Shown here one piece after another: positions 12,801-25,724 of a stretch of 64,000 nt of DNA. Below the pieces are notes generated by a model that had not been told where the DNA came from, made no database searches, and worked only from the letters and a program-made list of their open reading frames with translations. This stretch comes from Wuchereria bancrofti (Eukaryota > Nematoda > Chromadorea > Rhabditida > Onchocercidae): the NCBI GenBank assembly GCA_005281725.1, contig SSBO01000003.1:457396-521395 (forward strand). Reading direction: 5' to 3'. How positions within the stretch are numbered: the first letter of the stretch is position 1; each line of letters begins with the position of its first letter. The translations under genes were made by a program, and so were the position numbers.

Positions 12801-15800
12801 ACCTCTTCAAAAACTAATGGACCTCTTCAAAGCGATGTATTGGTCATCTTCATTAAATTTATCATTGTGTTTGAGCAATTATAAATGATTATTAAAGGTG
12901 CGAGCTGGACGTACCACAATAACAATAGCACATCGTTTGTCAACGATACGTAATGCTGATCAAATCATTGTTTTCAAAAATGGCAAAATCATAGAAAGTG
13001 GTTTACATGATGAATTAATAGCGTTGGATGGAATTTATTGTCAAAATGTACAAGCACAAGAAATAGGCGACATTGAATTTGTGAACAGTGGTACGTGAAC
13101 TAAACACCTAATGATCAGCTAATCTTCAAATCAATTTTTAGTTTATTTTTTGCAATTTGATTATCACTAAATGAAATCTGTACTTCATTATTCATTATGA
13201 AACGTGTTGTAGCAAGAAATGGTCAGCTCAGTAAGTGTAGGTTTTTTTTTGAATGACTAACAGATTGATGTCGTATCAGTACTGAATTGAATTTAATATA
13301 CTTAAGTCATAAGGGTATTCACTAAACTTTGTTAAAAAAATGACCAATTAAAAAAATAATACTAATACATAAAGTTAAAGTAACCTCATTAAAATTCATT
13401 AAAAATCTTAATCACCTAAAAAATTTATATCTTTTCGAAATATTATTCAAAAATTAAGGTAAACAAGTATAATGTAAAAGTAATAAAAGAAAAATCAAGA
13501 AAAAAAGTAATGTAGTTACTCGCTGATCATTCGAAAATTTGCCCATGCCGTTTAGTACTTTATTCAAAATGATTTATTAATTTGTGTTCTTATAAGTCAA
13601 TAATTTATCAGCTTCTATTCAGATGATGAGTTATCTTCGTCATATCAGTATGAAAACAATGAGAGGACAGATGAGGAAAGTGACAGTAATAAGGTCAGCA
13701 AATGGCCTCGTCGAAATGAATGTTTTCGAAAATCAATTGCTTCTTCAAAATCACATACCAATGAAATGGATTGTGAAAATGAGAAGTAGACATTTGAAAT
13801 TATGAAAGCTAATGAACTCTTGAAAGATTAGTGAAAATATTTACTCAAGCTTTGGTGATAAAAAAAAAAGAAAACTTATTTAACAGTATTAGAAGCATAG
13901 TGCTAATCAAATTTCTTTGCAATTATTTAGTACATTTTCTAGCGTTTTTCAATCATTTCAATAAAGAAATTTGTTTTTGTTTGCAGGATTTCTTGTAAAG
14001 ATATTGGTGATAAGATTAAAAATGTATCAATTTTCGATATTTTAAAGTTTGCCGGGAAGGTGAGGATAAACTTATTATTTCATTCCACATTTAGTCTAAA
14101 TTAGTCCGAATGCTAAAAAAAAAAAAGTTATATTTGAGGAATTGCCGATCATTGCTGTGTCTTTAATATTTACAATACTGAAAGGTTTATCATGGCCGAT
14201 TTTCTCTATTATTTATGGTCGGACATTCTTGGTGAGTTCATCATTTGCAAATACTTTTTGATTTCTGAACGACGAAAGCAAAAATGGATGATACATTTAA
14301 GCTTATGTATCCTAGAAATGTTTCGCTGTATTTTTGTGTATTGACAGTTGCTGTGGTAATCAAATAATTTGCTCATTGATAATCAATTAATTTACTCATT
14401 GATAATCAACCAACTAATTTACTCATTGATAATCAACTAATTTACTCATTGATAATCAACTAATTCACTCATTGATAATCAACCAATTTAATCATTGGTA
14501 ATCAACCAATTTAGTCATTGATAATCAACTGATTTACTCGTTGATAACCAACTAATTCACTCACTGATAATCAAATAATTCACTCATTGATAATCAACTA
14601 ATTTACTCATTGATAATCAACTAATTTATTCGTTGATGATCAACCAATTTAGTCATTGATAATCAACTGATTTACTCGTTGATAACCAACTAATTCACTC
14701 ACTGATAATCAAATAATTCACTCATTGATAATCAACTAATTCACTCATTGATAATCAACCAATTTAATCATTGGTAATCAACCAATTTAGTCATTGATAA
14801 TCAACTGATTTACTCGTTGATAACCAACTAATTCACTCACTGATAATCAAATAATTCACTCATTGATAATCAACTAATTTACTCATTGATAATCAACTAA
14901 TTTATTCGTTGATAATCAACCAACTAATTTACTCATTGATAATCAACTAATTTACTCATTAATAATCAACTAATTTACTCATTGATAATCAACTTTTACT
15001 CGTTGATAATCAACTAATTTACTCACTGATAATCAACCAACTAATTCACTCATTGATAATCAACTAATTTACTCGTTGATAATCAACTAATTTGCAGTCC
15101 TTTCAGGCGCTGTCCTCGTTAGACAATGATAAAATGGTAGAAGACACTGCACTGAATGCAATATTATACCTCATTTTGGGTATTGTAGGTGGATTTTCAA
15201 CATTTTCTTCTGGCACTCTATTTGGTATTGTTGGTGAAAAAATCTCAGTGAGACTTCGCATTGCAGTTTTTACGGTTAATTTTATTTTATTGTCGAAATA
15301 TGAACAGTTAATTTGTTTTACTCGATTTTTAATGCAATTATTATTTAGAATATTTTACGACAAGATTCTTCATTCTTCGACAACGAACTTCATTCAATCG
15401 GAAAATTGACAACACGTCTGGCAACTGATGCTCAAAATATCAAAGCTGTATATTAAAAATTTTTTTTCAAAAAATTAATGGCAGAGTTTAAAATTTTATT
15501 CATTCGATTGATTGGGAACTTTCAGAAGTTGCATTTCAAAATCAATGTTAAGACATTTCATTTTTGAATTTTTCCTTGAAAATTTAGCATAACAACATAA
15601 TATGAAATTTCCTAATCCATCAATGTAAGTTGATCCCTTTAAAACTCTGATTTCTAGGCAATCGATCAACGATTGGCGGAATTGTTACAAGGAATTGTTT
15701 CACTTTGCGCCGGTATAATTGTAGCATTTTCATTTAGTTGGAAAATGGCATGTATTGGTGTTATTATTTGTACAATCTTTGTCATTTTACAAACTTCTCT

Positions 15801-18800
15801 TTCGCACTATCTCAAAATTCAGGGCCAAAAGGATGCTAAAATAGCTGAAAAAGCCGCTAGTGTTAGTCTTCTTTCCATTATAATTTTCGTAAGAGTTCCG
15901 GAATCTGAAAGATATTATTTTCAATTCCGGGAGATATCAATTCCGGAATCCACGCAGTTCTTTTTTTATGTAAAGATTGGAATATTTCCTTAAACAATTC
16001 ATCAAATCTCTAATTTCGCATTGTTTCAGTTTAATTCTTTTCTTTGATTCTTTTTGTCATCTAAAATTTTCAGTTAGCTTCCGAATCAATCGAAAATATT
16101 CGAACTGTGCAATATTTAACGATGCAATCGAAAATATATAAATCGTATTGTTTTTCATCACAAGAACCCCATAAACGAGCCATTATTCGAGGTTTCAATT
16201 TACACTTTTTTTCATGCATGCATGCATGCATGCATGCATGATATTAGAAAGATGCATGCTGCATGTTACAATATTCGTCTAATTGTATGCTATATCTTAT
16301 TGATTTGCAGTTTAACTACTTTCACTTTTATCGTCGTTTTTCATTTAATTTAAATCCAAAAAAAAAATTTAATTTAAATCTAGTAATTTAATTTAAATCT
16401 AAATTTAATTTAAATATTTTTCATTTTTAGCTTAGAATCACTGTCATCATTTTATTTATTTATAAATTTAATTCAAATCCAAAGAAAAGTTTAAATTTAT
16501 TACCAAGTATAGACTCTTATAATTCCGATGTTCTCTAGCAGGAACCTCTTTAATTAATAGTTAAAATCAGAACCTGGAAAAACGAGTGGAAAGTATTCGT
16601 TGAGTTGAAATTATTTTTGAATGCTTATATAATTTTACAATTTTGGGCGAATTTTTATAAAAGATTTGAAATTATCTGATTAAATTCCAAGTTTTCTTTT
16701 AAATTATACTTATACACCAGGTTTTTGGCAAGCTTTGAGTTATGCACTATCCAATAGTTTCGTTCAGTCCAACTTCGCCATTTCCTATCTTTTTGGTCTT
16801 TGGTTAGTGCGGAATTCATGGTCTGAACCATACATTGTTTTTCAGTAAGTTTTAGTAAACATTTTGATCTATCTATTAATCATATTTAAACTTAATCAAT
16901 TTAATTTGTATATTTGTTGTTTATCTGAATGATCCTTTCTAAGAGTTCCATTAAATCAAAGTTACAAATTTTGTTTTATAACAATAACATTTTGATATTT
17001 TTGTTGCTCATAAATTTCGAGAATGATTATATTTATGAAAAAATTTTTTTAAGAAATAAAAATTTTTGGTTTTTTTTTTTTGTATAGGGTAATTGAAGCA
17101 CTGAATATGGCATCATTTACTGCACTTGCGGCAGCATCCTTTTTATCGGAATACGTTCGGGCTCGCATTTCAGCAAATCTAACGTTTCATATCAAAAATC
17201 AAATTCCACTTATAGACAATTTATCTGAAGCTGGCAATTTACCTGAACAGGTAACAGAGTTTTGTCTTTTGTCCATCTTTCAATTTTTTTTAATCGAGAA
17301 GTGTTTATAGTCTGTGGTTAGAATAAAACAAAAGTTTCATGTTGATGAAAAACGGTTATATCTTTACTCAAGGAAACTATTATAGTAGTTTAACTTTTCA
17401 ATTAATCTTTAAGCAGGGAAATTCTAATCTTCACTTTCATTACTTTCAGCAATTAATTTTGCAAACAAATGAGATAAATATGCTAAAATGCTTGACTTTT
17501 GTCTCAAATTTATTGAGAAATGAGAATTGGAAATTTTATGAGCCAAAAGTTTTTTCAAGTATCGAAAATTCTATTCTACAAATTAATATTCATCATAAAA
17601 TGGCTTATTCTCTTAGATTTCAAAAATAGCTAATTATTTTTTCGGGAAATTTTCTGCAAATTTTTTTTTTTTTCTAGACAATCAAAGGAAATATTTACCT
17701 GAAGGATGTTTGTTTTGTATATCCAATGTTTCGTCAACATTCCATTCTCAGAAAATTTTCCATGTTTGCAACGTTTGGTCAAACGATAGCGCTAGTAGGA
17801 CCAAGTGGATGTGGTAAAAGTACGGTGATCAAATTGCTAGAACGATTTTATGATGTTACTGATGGTGTTTTGGTAAATTTTTTTTTTTTTTTTTTTATTG
17901 AAAAATGAAAATTAAATCTTTTAAATTTTGTTTGGTTTGTCTGTGACATTTCAAAATATTGCACAGATTTTTTGCAAATGCGCTAAATACTTAATGTTAA
18001 TTATCAAGAATGAATCTTTTACTGATTTTAAAGTAGCATTATTATGTGATAATTTCGAGTAAGCTAAGAAGTAAATTTTAATTGGAAAGACAGAAAATGC
18101 TCCAAAAAATTTAATTTCTTTCAAGTAAATTAATTTAAAGTATATTGATGATTACGATATCAAAAGTTATAATATTCGATATCTTCGATCACATATTGCT
18201 CTGGTAGACCAAGAACCAACATTATTTAATGTAAGTATTCGAGATAATATTGCATATGGTTTGGATGATGCATCACAGGAACAAATTGAAGCAGCTGCCA
18301 AATTAGTCAATATTCACAATTTTGTTGTTACTTTACCGCAGGTTTGTTTTAGGCGCAAAAGTTAAATATTGAAATAGAGTCAAATCTTTCTGATATTTAA
18401 GTAATATATTTGTGTTATCATGGAAAGTAGAACTAAAAGTTTGATCGAAGTCCTATTTCGAGTTTTCTTCTAATTCGAATCTGAACTAACTATCCAAATT
18501 TACTAGAAATCTTTATCTCACTACAAAGCAGAAAATTAGGGATGCGATTTTTTTTTTTTTCGATTTTGTAATTAAAGTAACTGAGCTTGAATTATTTTCA
18601 GGGTTATGACACAATTGTTGGTTCAAAGGGAAGCCATTTGTCAGGTGGCCAAAAACAACGGATTGCAATTGCAAGAGCAATTATAAGAAATCCAAAAATA
18701 CTTCTTCTTGATGAAGCTACTAGCGCTTTAGATAGTGAAAATGAAAAAGTATTGCACATTTCTTTTTTAATAATATTGTAATGTAAGACAAATTATTTTA

Positions 18801-19090
18801 TTTTAAAAATCTAGTAAGAAGAATTTCAATTTAATTCTTGACCAATTTAAAAATTATACTCTCATGAAATTTTTTAATGAATTCAAATTTAGATGGTACA
18901 AGAAGCACTGGAGACAGCACGTCGTGGTCGAACTTGTATTGTGATCGCTCATCGTTTAAAAACAATTCAGAATGCTGATTTAATAATTGTTTTAAAAGAT
19001 GGTCAAATTGTAGAATGTGGTAATCATACTCAACTATTAGCTCAAAAAGGCTTATACTGTTGTCTGATTGAAAAGCAAAAGGTACTATAA
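6867..19090 (+). CDS. pgp: P-glycoprotein, full ABCB transporter (27 exons)
   Basis: Exons: 6867-6944, 7445-7546, 7915-8058, 8369-8502, 8578-8679, 8919-8988, 9647-9771, 10106-10240, 10487-10655, 10886-11020, 11393-11494, 11724-11927, 12317-12487, 12898-13090, 13623-13785, 13987-14059, 14139-14231, 15098-15274, 15349-15447, 15658-15861, 16074-16191, 16721-16844, 17088-17250, 17678-17872, 18141-18341, 18602-18748, 18893-19090. All phases agree and give 1272 codons plus stop, the usual length for the family. Layout is TMD1-NBD1-acidic linker-TMD2-NBD2. NBD1: Walker A GHSGCGKS (about 409-416), signature LSGGQ (513-517), Walker B ILLFDE, H-loop IAHRLST. NBD2: Walker A GPSGCGKS (about 1067-1074), signature LSGGQ (1171-1175), Walker B ILLLDE, H-loop IAHRLKT. 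Both ATP sites look competent. Family members are plasma-membrane efflux pumps for hydrophobic drugs and toxins; nematode copies are studied for macrocyclic-lactone tolerance. Which numbered pgp this is cannot be told here. Three of its introns carry repeats touching splice sites. Confidence 0.96.
7537..7586 (+). repeat. 25-bp tandem duplication spanning a splice donor
   Basis: Two adjacent copies (7537-7561 and 7562-7586) each contain CTTCAGG followed by GTAAATTATC. The first copy holds the exon 2 end and true donor of the P-glycoprotein gene (exon ends 7546). The second recreates the donor 25 bp later (after 7571), which would shift the frame if used. Confidence 0.9.
8984..9500 (+). repeat. 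21-22-bp minisatellite made of splice-donor copies
   Basis: About 24 tandem units of the form TTAAGGTAAGTTCAGTTGTA and variants follow directly from the exon 6 donor of the P-glycoprotein gene. Units alternate between AAGGTAAGTT (donor-like) and AAGGTAGTTC or AAGGAAGTTC (one base shorter, donor lost). The repeat is open in one frame for about 60 codons (9279-9464), but that is a by-product of the unit and not a gene. Confidence 0.95.
14357..15093 (+). repeat. 22-23-bp minisatellite ending at a splice acceptor
   Basis: About 32 tandem units of TTTACTCATTGATAATCAAC type fill most of the intron before P-glycoprotein exon 18 and run up to the acceptor at 15096-15097 (CTAATTTGCAG). Groups of about six units recur with the same variants around 14500, 14640 and 14780, indicating higher-order duplication of roughly 140 bp. 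Confidence 0.95.
16216..16240. repeat. CATG/ATGC microsatellite in a P-glycoprotein intron
   Basis: A short run of alternating CATGCATG units lies in the intron after exon 21, followed by two more GCATGC copies within 25 bp. It is a simple palindromic repeat with no evidence of function. Confidence 0.85.
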
Positions 19091-20783
19091 GATATGCTGA
19101 ATATTTGACACTAATTAGCGCTGATAATTTTAATCTTTTAATTATATTTAACTTTCTAAAATATTCAATTTGTTATGTTACAAAAGCAACTTCTATCTTT
19201 AGAAAACCTGGATGAATTTAATTAATCAGTCAATAATATATATTTCAATCATTCATCTCAGCAAATGTTAAATTCAAATTGAATAATGCCAACTAATTCT
19301 ATTCATTCTATTTGTTTGCTTTGTGGAAAAATAAGAATAATAATCTCTCTACGTAGCAACAATTCATCAATTTATCTAAAGCGGTCTTTTTTTCCAACTG
19401 ATCAATTTTTGAATGAAAAGTTTTTGAATTTTTTTTAGAAATCCTCTGCTAGCATGAATAAGCGCTTTTTTTATGACATTATTATTATTATCATCCAGCA
19501 ATTTCTTCATCAAATTTCTTCAATAGTTTCTCAATCTAAATAGAATTCGATTAATAACGACTTCTTGATTTGAAGATAAAATTTATATCCTTTGAATTCA
19601 TTTTGTCCAATTTATTTTCAATCAAATTTCTATACAATATCGCATTACTAAGAATTGTATTTCTTGTGACACTGTTAGCCCCATTAACTTTGATTTCTGC
19701 ATTTTCCAAGTTTGTTTTAACAATCTTAAATATCGCTTATATAGCTTAAATAAAGATTATATAGTTTCAGATTTTGAAATGTGTTGTGAAAAAAAAGATT
19801 TCATTTTCTATTTTCTAATTTCATATTATACTTCTTTTCCGCATTATGAAAGCTGTAATAAAAAAAAAAAAACCCCGTAAATCATAAACTCAAACAATCG
19901 TCTTCAAATCATACTTTTTACAAATTGCTTCAGCTAATCATTTTAGGCTGAAAATTCTAGGAAAAGAAAATTTCCTAACTTACGTAAAACATTGATTAAC
20001 TTTCTGCGTTTGAAGATTGAAAGCAAATAAATCCAAGTGTTAAATTTGATAAATTTGAAGTTAATTTCAGGGAATAGTTGCATAGAACGTTGTTTACTTA
20101 AATGACTTTTATACCTAAATTCTCATTCAAATAGCTTCTTTGTCACTTTCAATATAGCAATGAATTTGCACACTTTCACTGTATAAAAGGGAAGTAGTAA
20201 AGAAATAGAAACGAAAATATATAATACAATTTGATGATAAAAAACTACAAAACGAATAATGCTGAAAGAAAATGTGCTTACGAAAGAGTATGAGAAGATT
20301 AGTGGTGGTATTGAAATGGTGACATTTCATTATATATAATAAAACAGTTGAAGAAATGGAAAATCAAATCCTAAAATTTCTATTGGAGTCTTTTTGAAGT
20401 CAGGTGAAGCCTATGTATAGCTCAGGAAAGCATAGTAGTGTAGAAGTAGAGTAACTGATATGTTAACTGTTAACCTATCAAGAAACTACAGATTTCTTCT
20501 CCTTCTAGCAAATTGTGATCCTTATCTTCGTGTAGCGCCTAAACTAGGAGAGTAATTTTCAATCATAAATTATCGCCAATATCTTTGTTCAAAAATTCAG
20601 CATAAGGTATGAGTTATTTGCATTCTGGTTGCCGCGTTATAAAATGGTTAAAGTTTATCCGTGTTATCCGCTGGCAATGCGTGCTAAGTGGGATGGTGTT
20701 GACCTTTTGTAAGAGTTGAAAGAGTATGACAAGGTGATGTCATCTAGATTTGTGTCATCATTTGTGTCACATTTGAAGGAGTT
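19091..20783. other. Intergenic, no confident gene
   Basis: AT-rich spacer between the P-glycoprotein stop and the CTDNEP1 start, presumably holding the 3' UTR of the former (an AATAAA lies at 19749-19754) and the promoter of the latter. ORFs here are short and unspliced. A slightly less AT-rich stretch before 20784 probably belongs to the 5' region of the phosphatase gene. Confidence 0.6.
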
Positions 20784-23413
20784 ATGAAACGTCGAAGGGA
20801 TAATGGTAGTATGGTTGCGGGACGAAATGCTTTGATTCGTGCCGTGAAGACTTTGCTGGCTGCCTTTTGCTTTTATGCTTTGGGTCTTTTCAATTGTATC
20901 ACTTACAGCATTCGAAGACAATATCGTAATGTATGTTTTGCTTCTTTGATTTTTGATTTTAAGAAACGAATATCGATTAAACTGTACGTGGAATGGGGCA
21001 AAGTGACATTTACTCCTTGCTCAAGCAGCATAGTACAAAGAGCTTTCCCGCTATATTTTAAAAAGTAGAAGTTGGTGGTTCTAGATTTATAGCTACTATT
21101 TCAAATTTTTTTTTCAGCAAATACTGCTCGTTCTTTTGAAATGCGCCAAATAAAGTCCATTAAATTAGTTTAGTCGGTCGAACTGTCTAGCTGTTAGGTT
21201 TTCGACCTTCTTTCATCAAATATCGCGACCATTATAGCAATAGTTTGTCATACATCGGCTTCTGATATTCTTTTTTCTTAAATATAATCATAAGTATAGC
21301 ACAGGTGGATTCGATGCAATATCAAGCTTTTCAAAGTCATTCCGTAGGTCATATGAGGTAGTTATTCGTTAATGATGGTGAAATTTAGTTTTAAAGGTGG
21401 TATTTCAATTATTGAATGTGTAATATGCGAGTGAATGAATGCTTTCAAATTACGTTCAGAAATTATAGTTTCATTTCAGATAAGAAAACGTCAAGTTATT
21501 CGTTATGAATACGTTCCTCTCTCACCTTTATCGGCACATCGATTGAGTAAGTTCTAATTTGTACTTTTATTTTATTCGTCGCTGTTTTTGATGTTACAAG
21601 TATGAAACTATTTTATCACTGTTACTGGAACCTGTCGCTGCCTTTTATGTGGAATTGGTACATTGGAAGTGAAATTTAATAGTTAAAGAGCTTTCTCTGA
21701 TTCATTTATCTACAATCTATGAAAAATTTCCAGGTGTGGTGAAGCGGAAAATTTTGGTGCTTGATTTGGATGAAACACTGATACACTCACATCATGACGG
21801 TATTATACGTCCTATGGTTAAACCCGGTACACCACCCGATTTTGTGTTACGAGTAAAGCTTATCTTATTCACTCATTGTTTGAGTAACAGTTTTTTAATT
21901 TATTACAAATATCTTAGTTAAATAGTTTCTGTTGCTGAAAAAGATCGGTTAGAAATTTTAGCAGCACAGAGAACTGAGATGCTTCTAAGTCATCCATTCC
22001 GTTCATATTTTTTCATTCATATTAATATCGCCACGCCAACCTTTTATGATTATCTGTTCTCATTTCATTATCTTTTTCCTTCTGAATGATTTTACTTTAC
22101 TTTTTTCTGGACACAAGTCTTGTTTTGTTTTATTCTTTAGCAATCTGTACCAACTCTGTTTTTCCTTGAAAAATTCAGCACAGATCCAGTATAACTCTTG
22201 CTATGTTAACTCTCTCCATAGTTTGTTAGGAACTGAAAAATTATGAGATTCCGGTGAAATTAAGTTAGGTTACATTATTAACTTTTGTAATTGACGAATT
22301 ATAAGCAATAATTACAGGTGAATATTGATCGACATCCTGTCCGGTTTTTTGTACACTGTAGGCCTCATGTTGATTATTTTCTTTCGATGGTTAGCCAGTG
22401 GTTTGATTTAGTTATTTTTACTGCGTCCATGGAAATTTATGGAAGTTCGGTGGCTGACAAACTTGATAATGGTAAAGGCATCTTGCAAAGGCGTTACTTC
22501 AGGTATGCGTGATTCCGGGCCGTTTTTATTAAATTATTCTCTCTGCTGAATCCACTTTAGGTTTTTGAAACAGGGTATTTATGTCTTTAATATATGATTT
22601 TTTTTTTTTAACCAATAGGTTATAATAACATAATCAGACTTTATATTTTCAGTTTAAAATTCCATCTACTTTCAGTTTATCAATTTCTGATATTTCAGAC
22701 AACATTGTACAATGGATTATGGTGGATATACAAAAGACCTTTCTGCTGTACATGCCGATCTTTCATCAATATTTATATTAGATAATTCTCCCAGTGCATA
22801 CAGGAAGTTTCCTCGTAAGTTTTCAAATTTCAATATTTCCGAATAATGTATATTTGTATGGACAATAGAATGTCATTTCTTAACTTTCATGATTTATAAC
22901 TTTTTCCTTATATTTAATTCTGTTAGAGTACCAATTTTTTTATTTAAAAACCTTCTTAAGCAGCAAATATAATGGTTGCTGTGTTGTTATTCTGTTGCCC
23001 CATGCATATTTGTGGCATCACTCGGTGATCAGAGGCCTTCTTCTGTTATTTATAATTTTATAAGTGCTTTGCAGTCATGCGTATGAATCGCAGGCTTCCA
23101 AAATATAAAACATAAAACTTGGAGCAAAAAAAAAGAAAAAAAAAATGGACAGGAATTAATTCACGGAAAACTGAAAGGGAAATTAGTGGAGAAATACAAA
23201 AATATGCACTATACTTAAAAAGGTTAAATTTTCTGTACAAACTCGTCTAGGTTTTTAAATATTTCAGAAAATGCAATACCAATACGGTCTTGGTTTTCGG
23301 ATCCTACAGATACATGTTTGTTAGCACTATTACCTTTTTTGGATGCACTTCGATTTGCATCTGATGTACGTTCAATTTTAAGTCGGAATCAACAGCTTCA
23401 ACAAGTTTGGTAG
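20784..23413 (+). CDS. cnep-1: CTD nuclear envelope phosphatase 1 (Dullard)
   Basis: Exons 20784-20930, 21305-21343, 21480-21546, 21734-21852, 22318-22502, 22699-22814 and 23268-23413 give 272 codons plus stop, close to the human length of 244. The N-terminus is basic (MKRRRDNG) and followed by a hydrophobic segment ([16 protein letters not shown]) that would anchor it in the nuclear envelope/ER. The HAD-type catalytic motif DLDET is at about residues 95-99 within [20 protein letters not shown]. Further strong family matches are [25 protein letters not shown] and VADKLDN, and the C-terminus reads [24 protein letters not shown] (exact residues differ slightly). Known role: dephosphorylates lipin to control phospholipid synthesis and nuclear envelope shape, with NEP1R1 as partner. 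The second exon was ended at 21343 (GTAGGT) rather than 21357 because only that keeps frame. Confidence 0.94.
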
Positions 23414-25724
23414 TCATTCTGAGAGAAGAATCATGCAAGTTTGTCTGTCATTTGCCAAACCAACATCTAAAATCGATGTTAGTCCATAATTTTGTGCTGT
23501 GTCGCACCATCATAGCATAGTTCATACAAGTATTTGTAGTTAACTTTAATATGCGATACAGCATATCGTTCTGTTTATGGTAGAAATTTTATATCTTTGT
23601 AGTTTCCAGCTGCTCATATGTTTAGTAATAAGCGGTTGCAGTTGTTTTCGTTGTTCGTTTAACCTCTTCATATTGTTTTTGTTTATGGGTATCTCCATCA
23701 GGAATGGCATTATTATGTATGTCTTTGTAAAAATTTGAAGGAGGGTCTTTTTTTTTTTTGTTTCCGAATTGAACTGATGGTTAAATTGATGGGTAGTTAT
23801 TGCTAGAATCATGTATTAATGGAGTAGGTTTGTAAGAGATTAACATTTTTAATTACACCAGTGCAGTGAAGTGCTACAGTATGAAAATGCATTTGAATTG
23901 CAACAGTTATTTCAAATTATAGATTCATAATACGTAAGTACTTGTATAGATAGAAGGAAAATAAAGGAAGTCAAGGAAATATTTCAAAATTTCATGGCAC
24001 TATCTTTGCAAGTTTTGAATCTGTGTAAAAATTTATCATCGTAATTTGTAATTAATCACAGATGACATTTGGATCATATTGTATATTGCTCTTTTTGACA
24101 TGTTTTATTCGCTTACTACGAGTAAGTCCATTGTTCCATGTAAGTTTTGATCTCATCAGACTTGTTCCATTTCATGGACAATCTTGGTTTAGCTATCTTT
24201 TTCATTTTCCATTGAAACAACTTTTTGTTCGTAGTTATGTGGGAGATGAAAGGTAATAATCAGACAGCGATTTCGTTTATGCAGTATCATCTTAAAATAA
24301 AAAAAAAAAAAATTCGGTGTTTGATAACGAAATTGTATTTGTTTGTAAATATGCATCTAGTAAACTTTTTTGATTTTTTGGAAAGGAAATCTGAAATACT
24401 AGAAAAAGCCACGCGAAAGTGAAATCTAATATCGATTTGTTGCATTCTTTATTTTCAGATTTTTTTACGAAAATGCGTCTTAAATATTTGTGGGAATATT
24501 GTTTTTTAATAATTCCAATGTCTTAAAGAAAAAATATTTCCCTTGATTTACAGATACAGCAGTCTTTTTTTTTTCGAAACATAAGCGACTTAAAGTTTTA
24601 TTGACTAAAGTGAATAATTATACATTGGCAAATATGATAAACAACAGTTATCAGGGAATGAAATCAATTATCAGAAAGTTTCAAATTTCTTTAATAATTA
24701 CATATTTTACATTTCGTTAGCAGAAATGATTGTAGAACAAGAGTACATGAATACATGAGAATGGAGATTTAGAGTTTCTTAATGCACTTACATTGTTAAT
24801 GCAATGGGGAAATTCGTAGTACCTAGCATTTACATGATTATTCGGAGATATTATCAACCGTAATAATCCCAGAATATAGTTGTGATGTAATTTCGACACC
24901 ATAAAATTGTAACAAACCTGTCGTATTGAGAAGTTTTACATATGAATTTTTAGACCTATATGACTAGTATATACTAGATATGACGACTAGATTCATATTG
25001 ACTAACACAAAATATAATTTTTAGTAATACATGAGAATAAATGTTATATGAAGGTATGATAGAATAATCATTTTTGATGAGAAATTTCTAGGCAACGATG
25101 AGTGTCATTGGCCCTCAATTTAGCAGATTTTTTGAAGAAGAAACTCCTGACCTTTCACTTTTAATTTTAATTTGGAATCTCAATGAGTAGCAGTTAAGGA
25201 TTCAAAAGAAATTGGAGGCATTGTGATGGTTTGGTCGTTAAATACAAGGTCTCGATAATATATAATGCGTAACAAAGTACTGTTAGTAAAGTAACTTACT
25301 GAGTATATTGTAAAATAATATCAAAGACAAAACGATATTCCTCTGATAAGATCATTTCATATCTATTTATAAATTTGAAATTCTCAGTGCAAGAAATGGA
25401 ATTTAAACAAAACCTCCCACAAAAATAAAGTTTAGAAGGAAATGAAGTGAAACGGCTAAATGAAGAGGATGTCAAGACATGTCGATCAAAAGAAATGATA
25501 TATCGCTTGAAATGATCGCATGGAAGTTTGTTTTTTCTTGTTAATACATTAAACATTTTCTGACATTCATTTGTAAGTATTTTTTGATATTCATTTATCA
25601 TGGAATAACTTTACTATTGACTTATCATCAGTATTATCTCTGCTGTTAAGTTCTACAAGTTACAATGGTATCAGTAAGATTTGTTTCTGTATTCAATTGA
25701 TCCTATCAATTTTACTGTCATAAT
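23414..25724. other. Intergenic, no confident gene
   Basis: Spacer between convergent genes (CTDNEP1 on +, proline-rich gene on -), so it should hold two 3' UTRs. An AATAAA at 23960-23965 may serve CTDNEP1. A 101-codon minus-strand ORF (25296-25601) has no splice context or recognised motif and I do not call it a gene. A 64-codon + ORF at 24062 is hydrophobic, but equally unsupported. Confidence 0.6.

Noticed and set aside
20664..20921. 85-codon minus-strand ORF opposite CTDNEP1 exon 1
   Set aside because: Antisense shadow of a conserved coding exon.
25296..25601. 101-codon minus-strand ORF
   Set aside because: No splice sites, no motif and AT-rich composition; probably chance, though not excluded.
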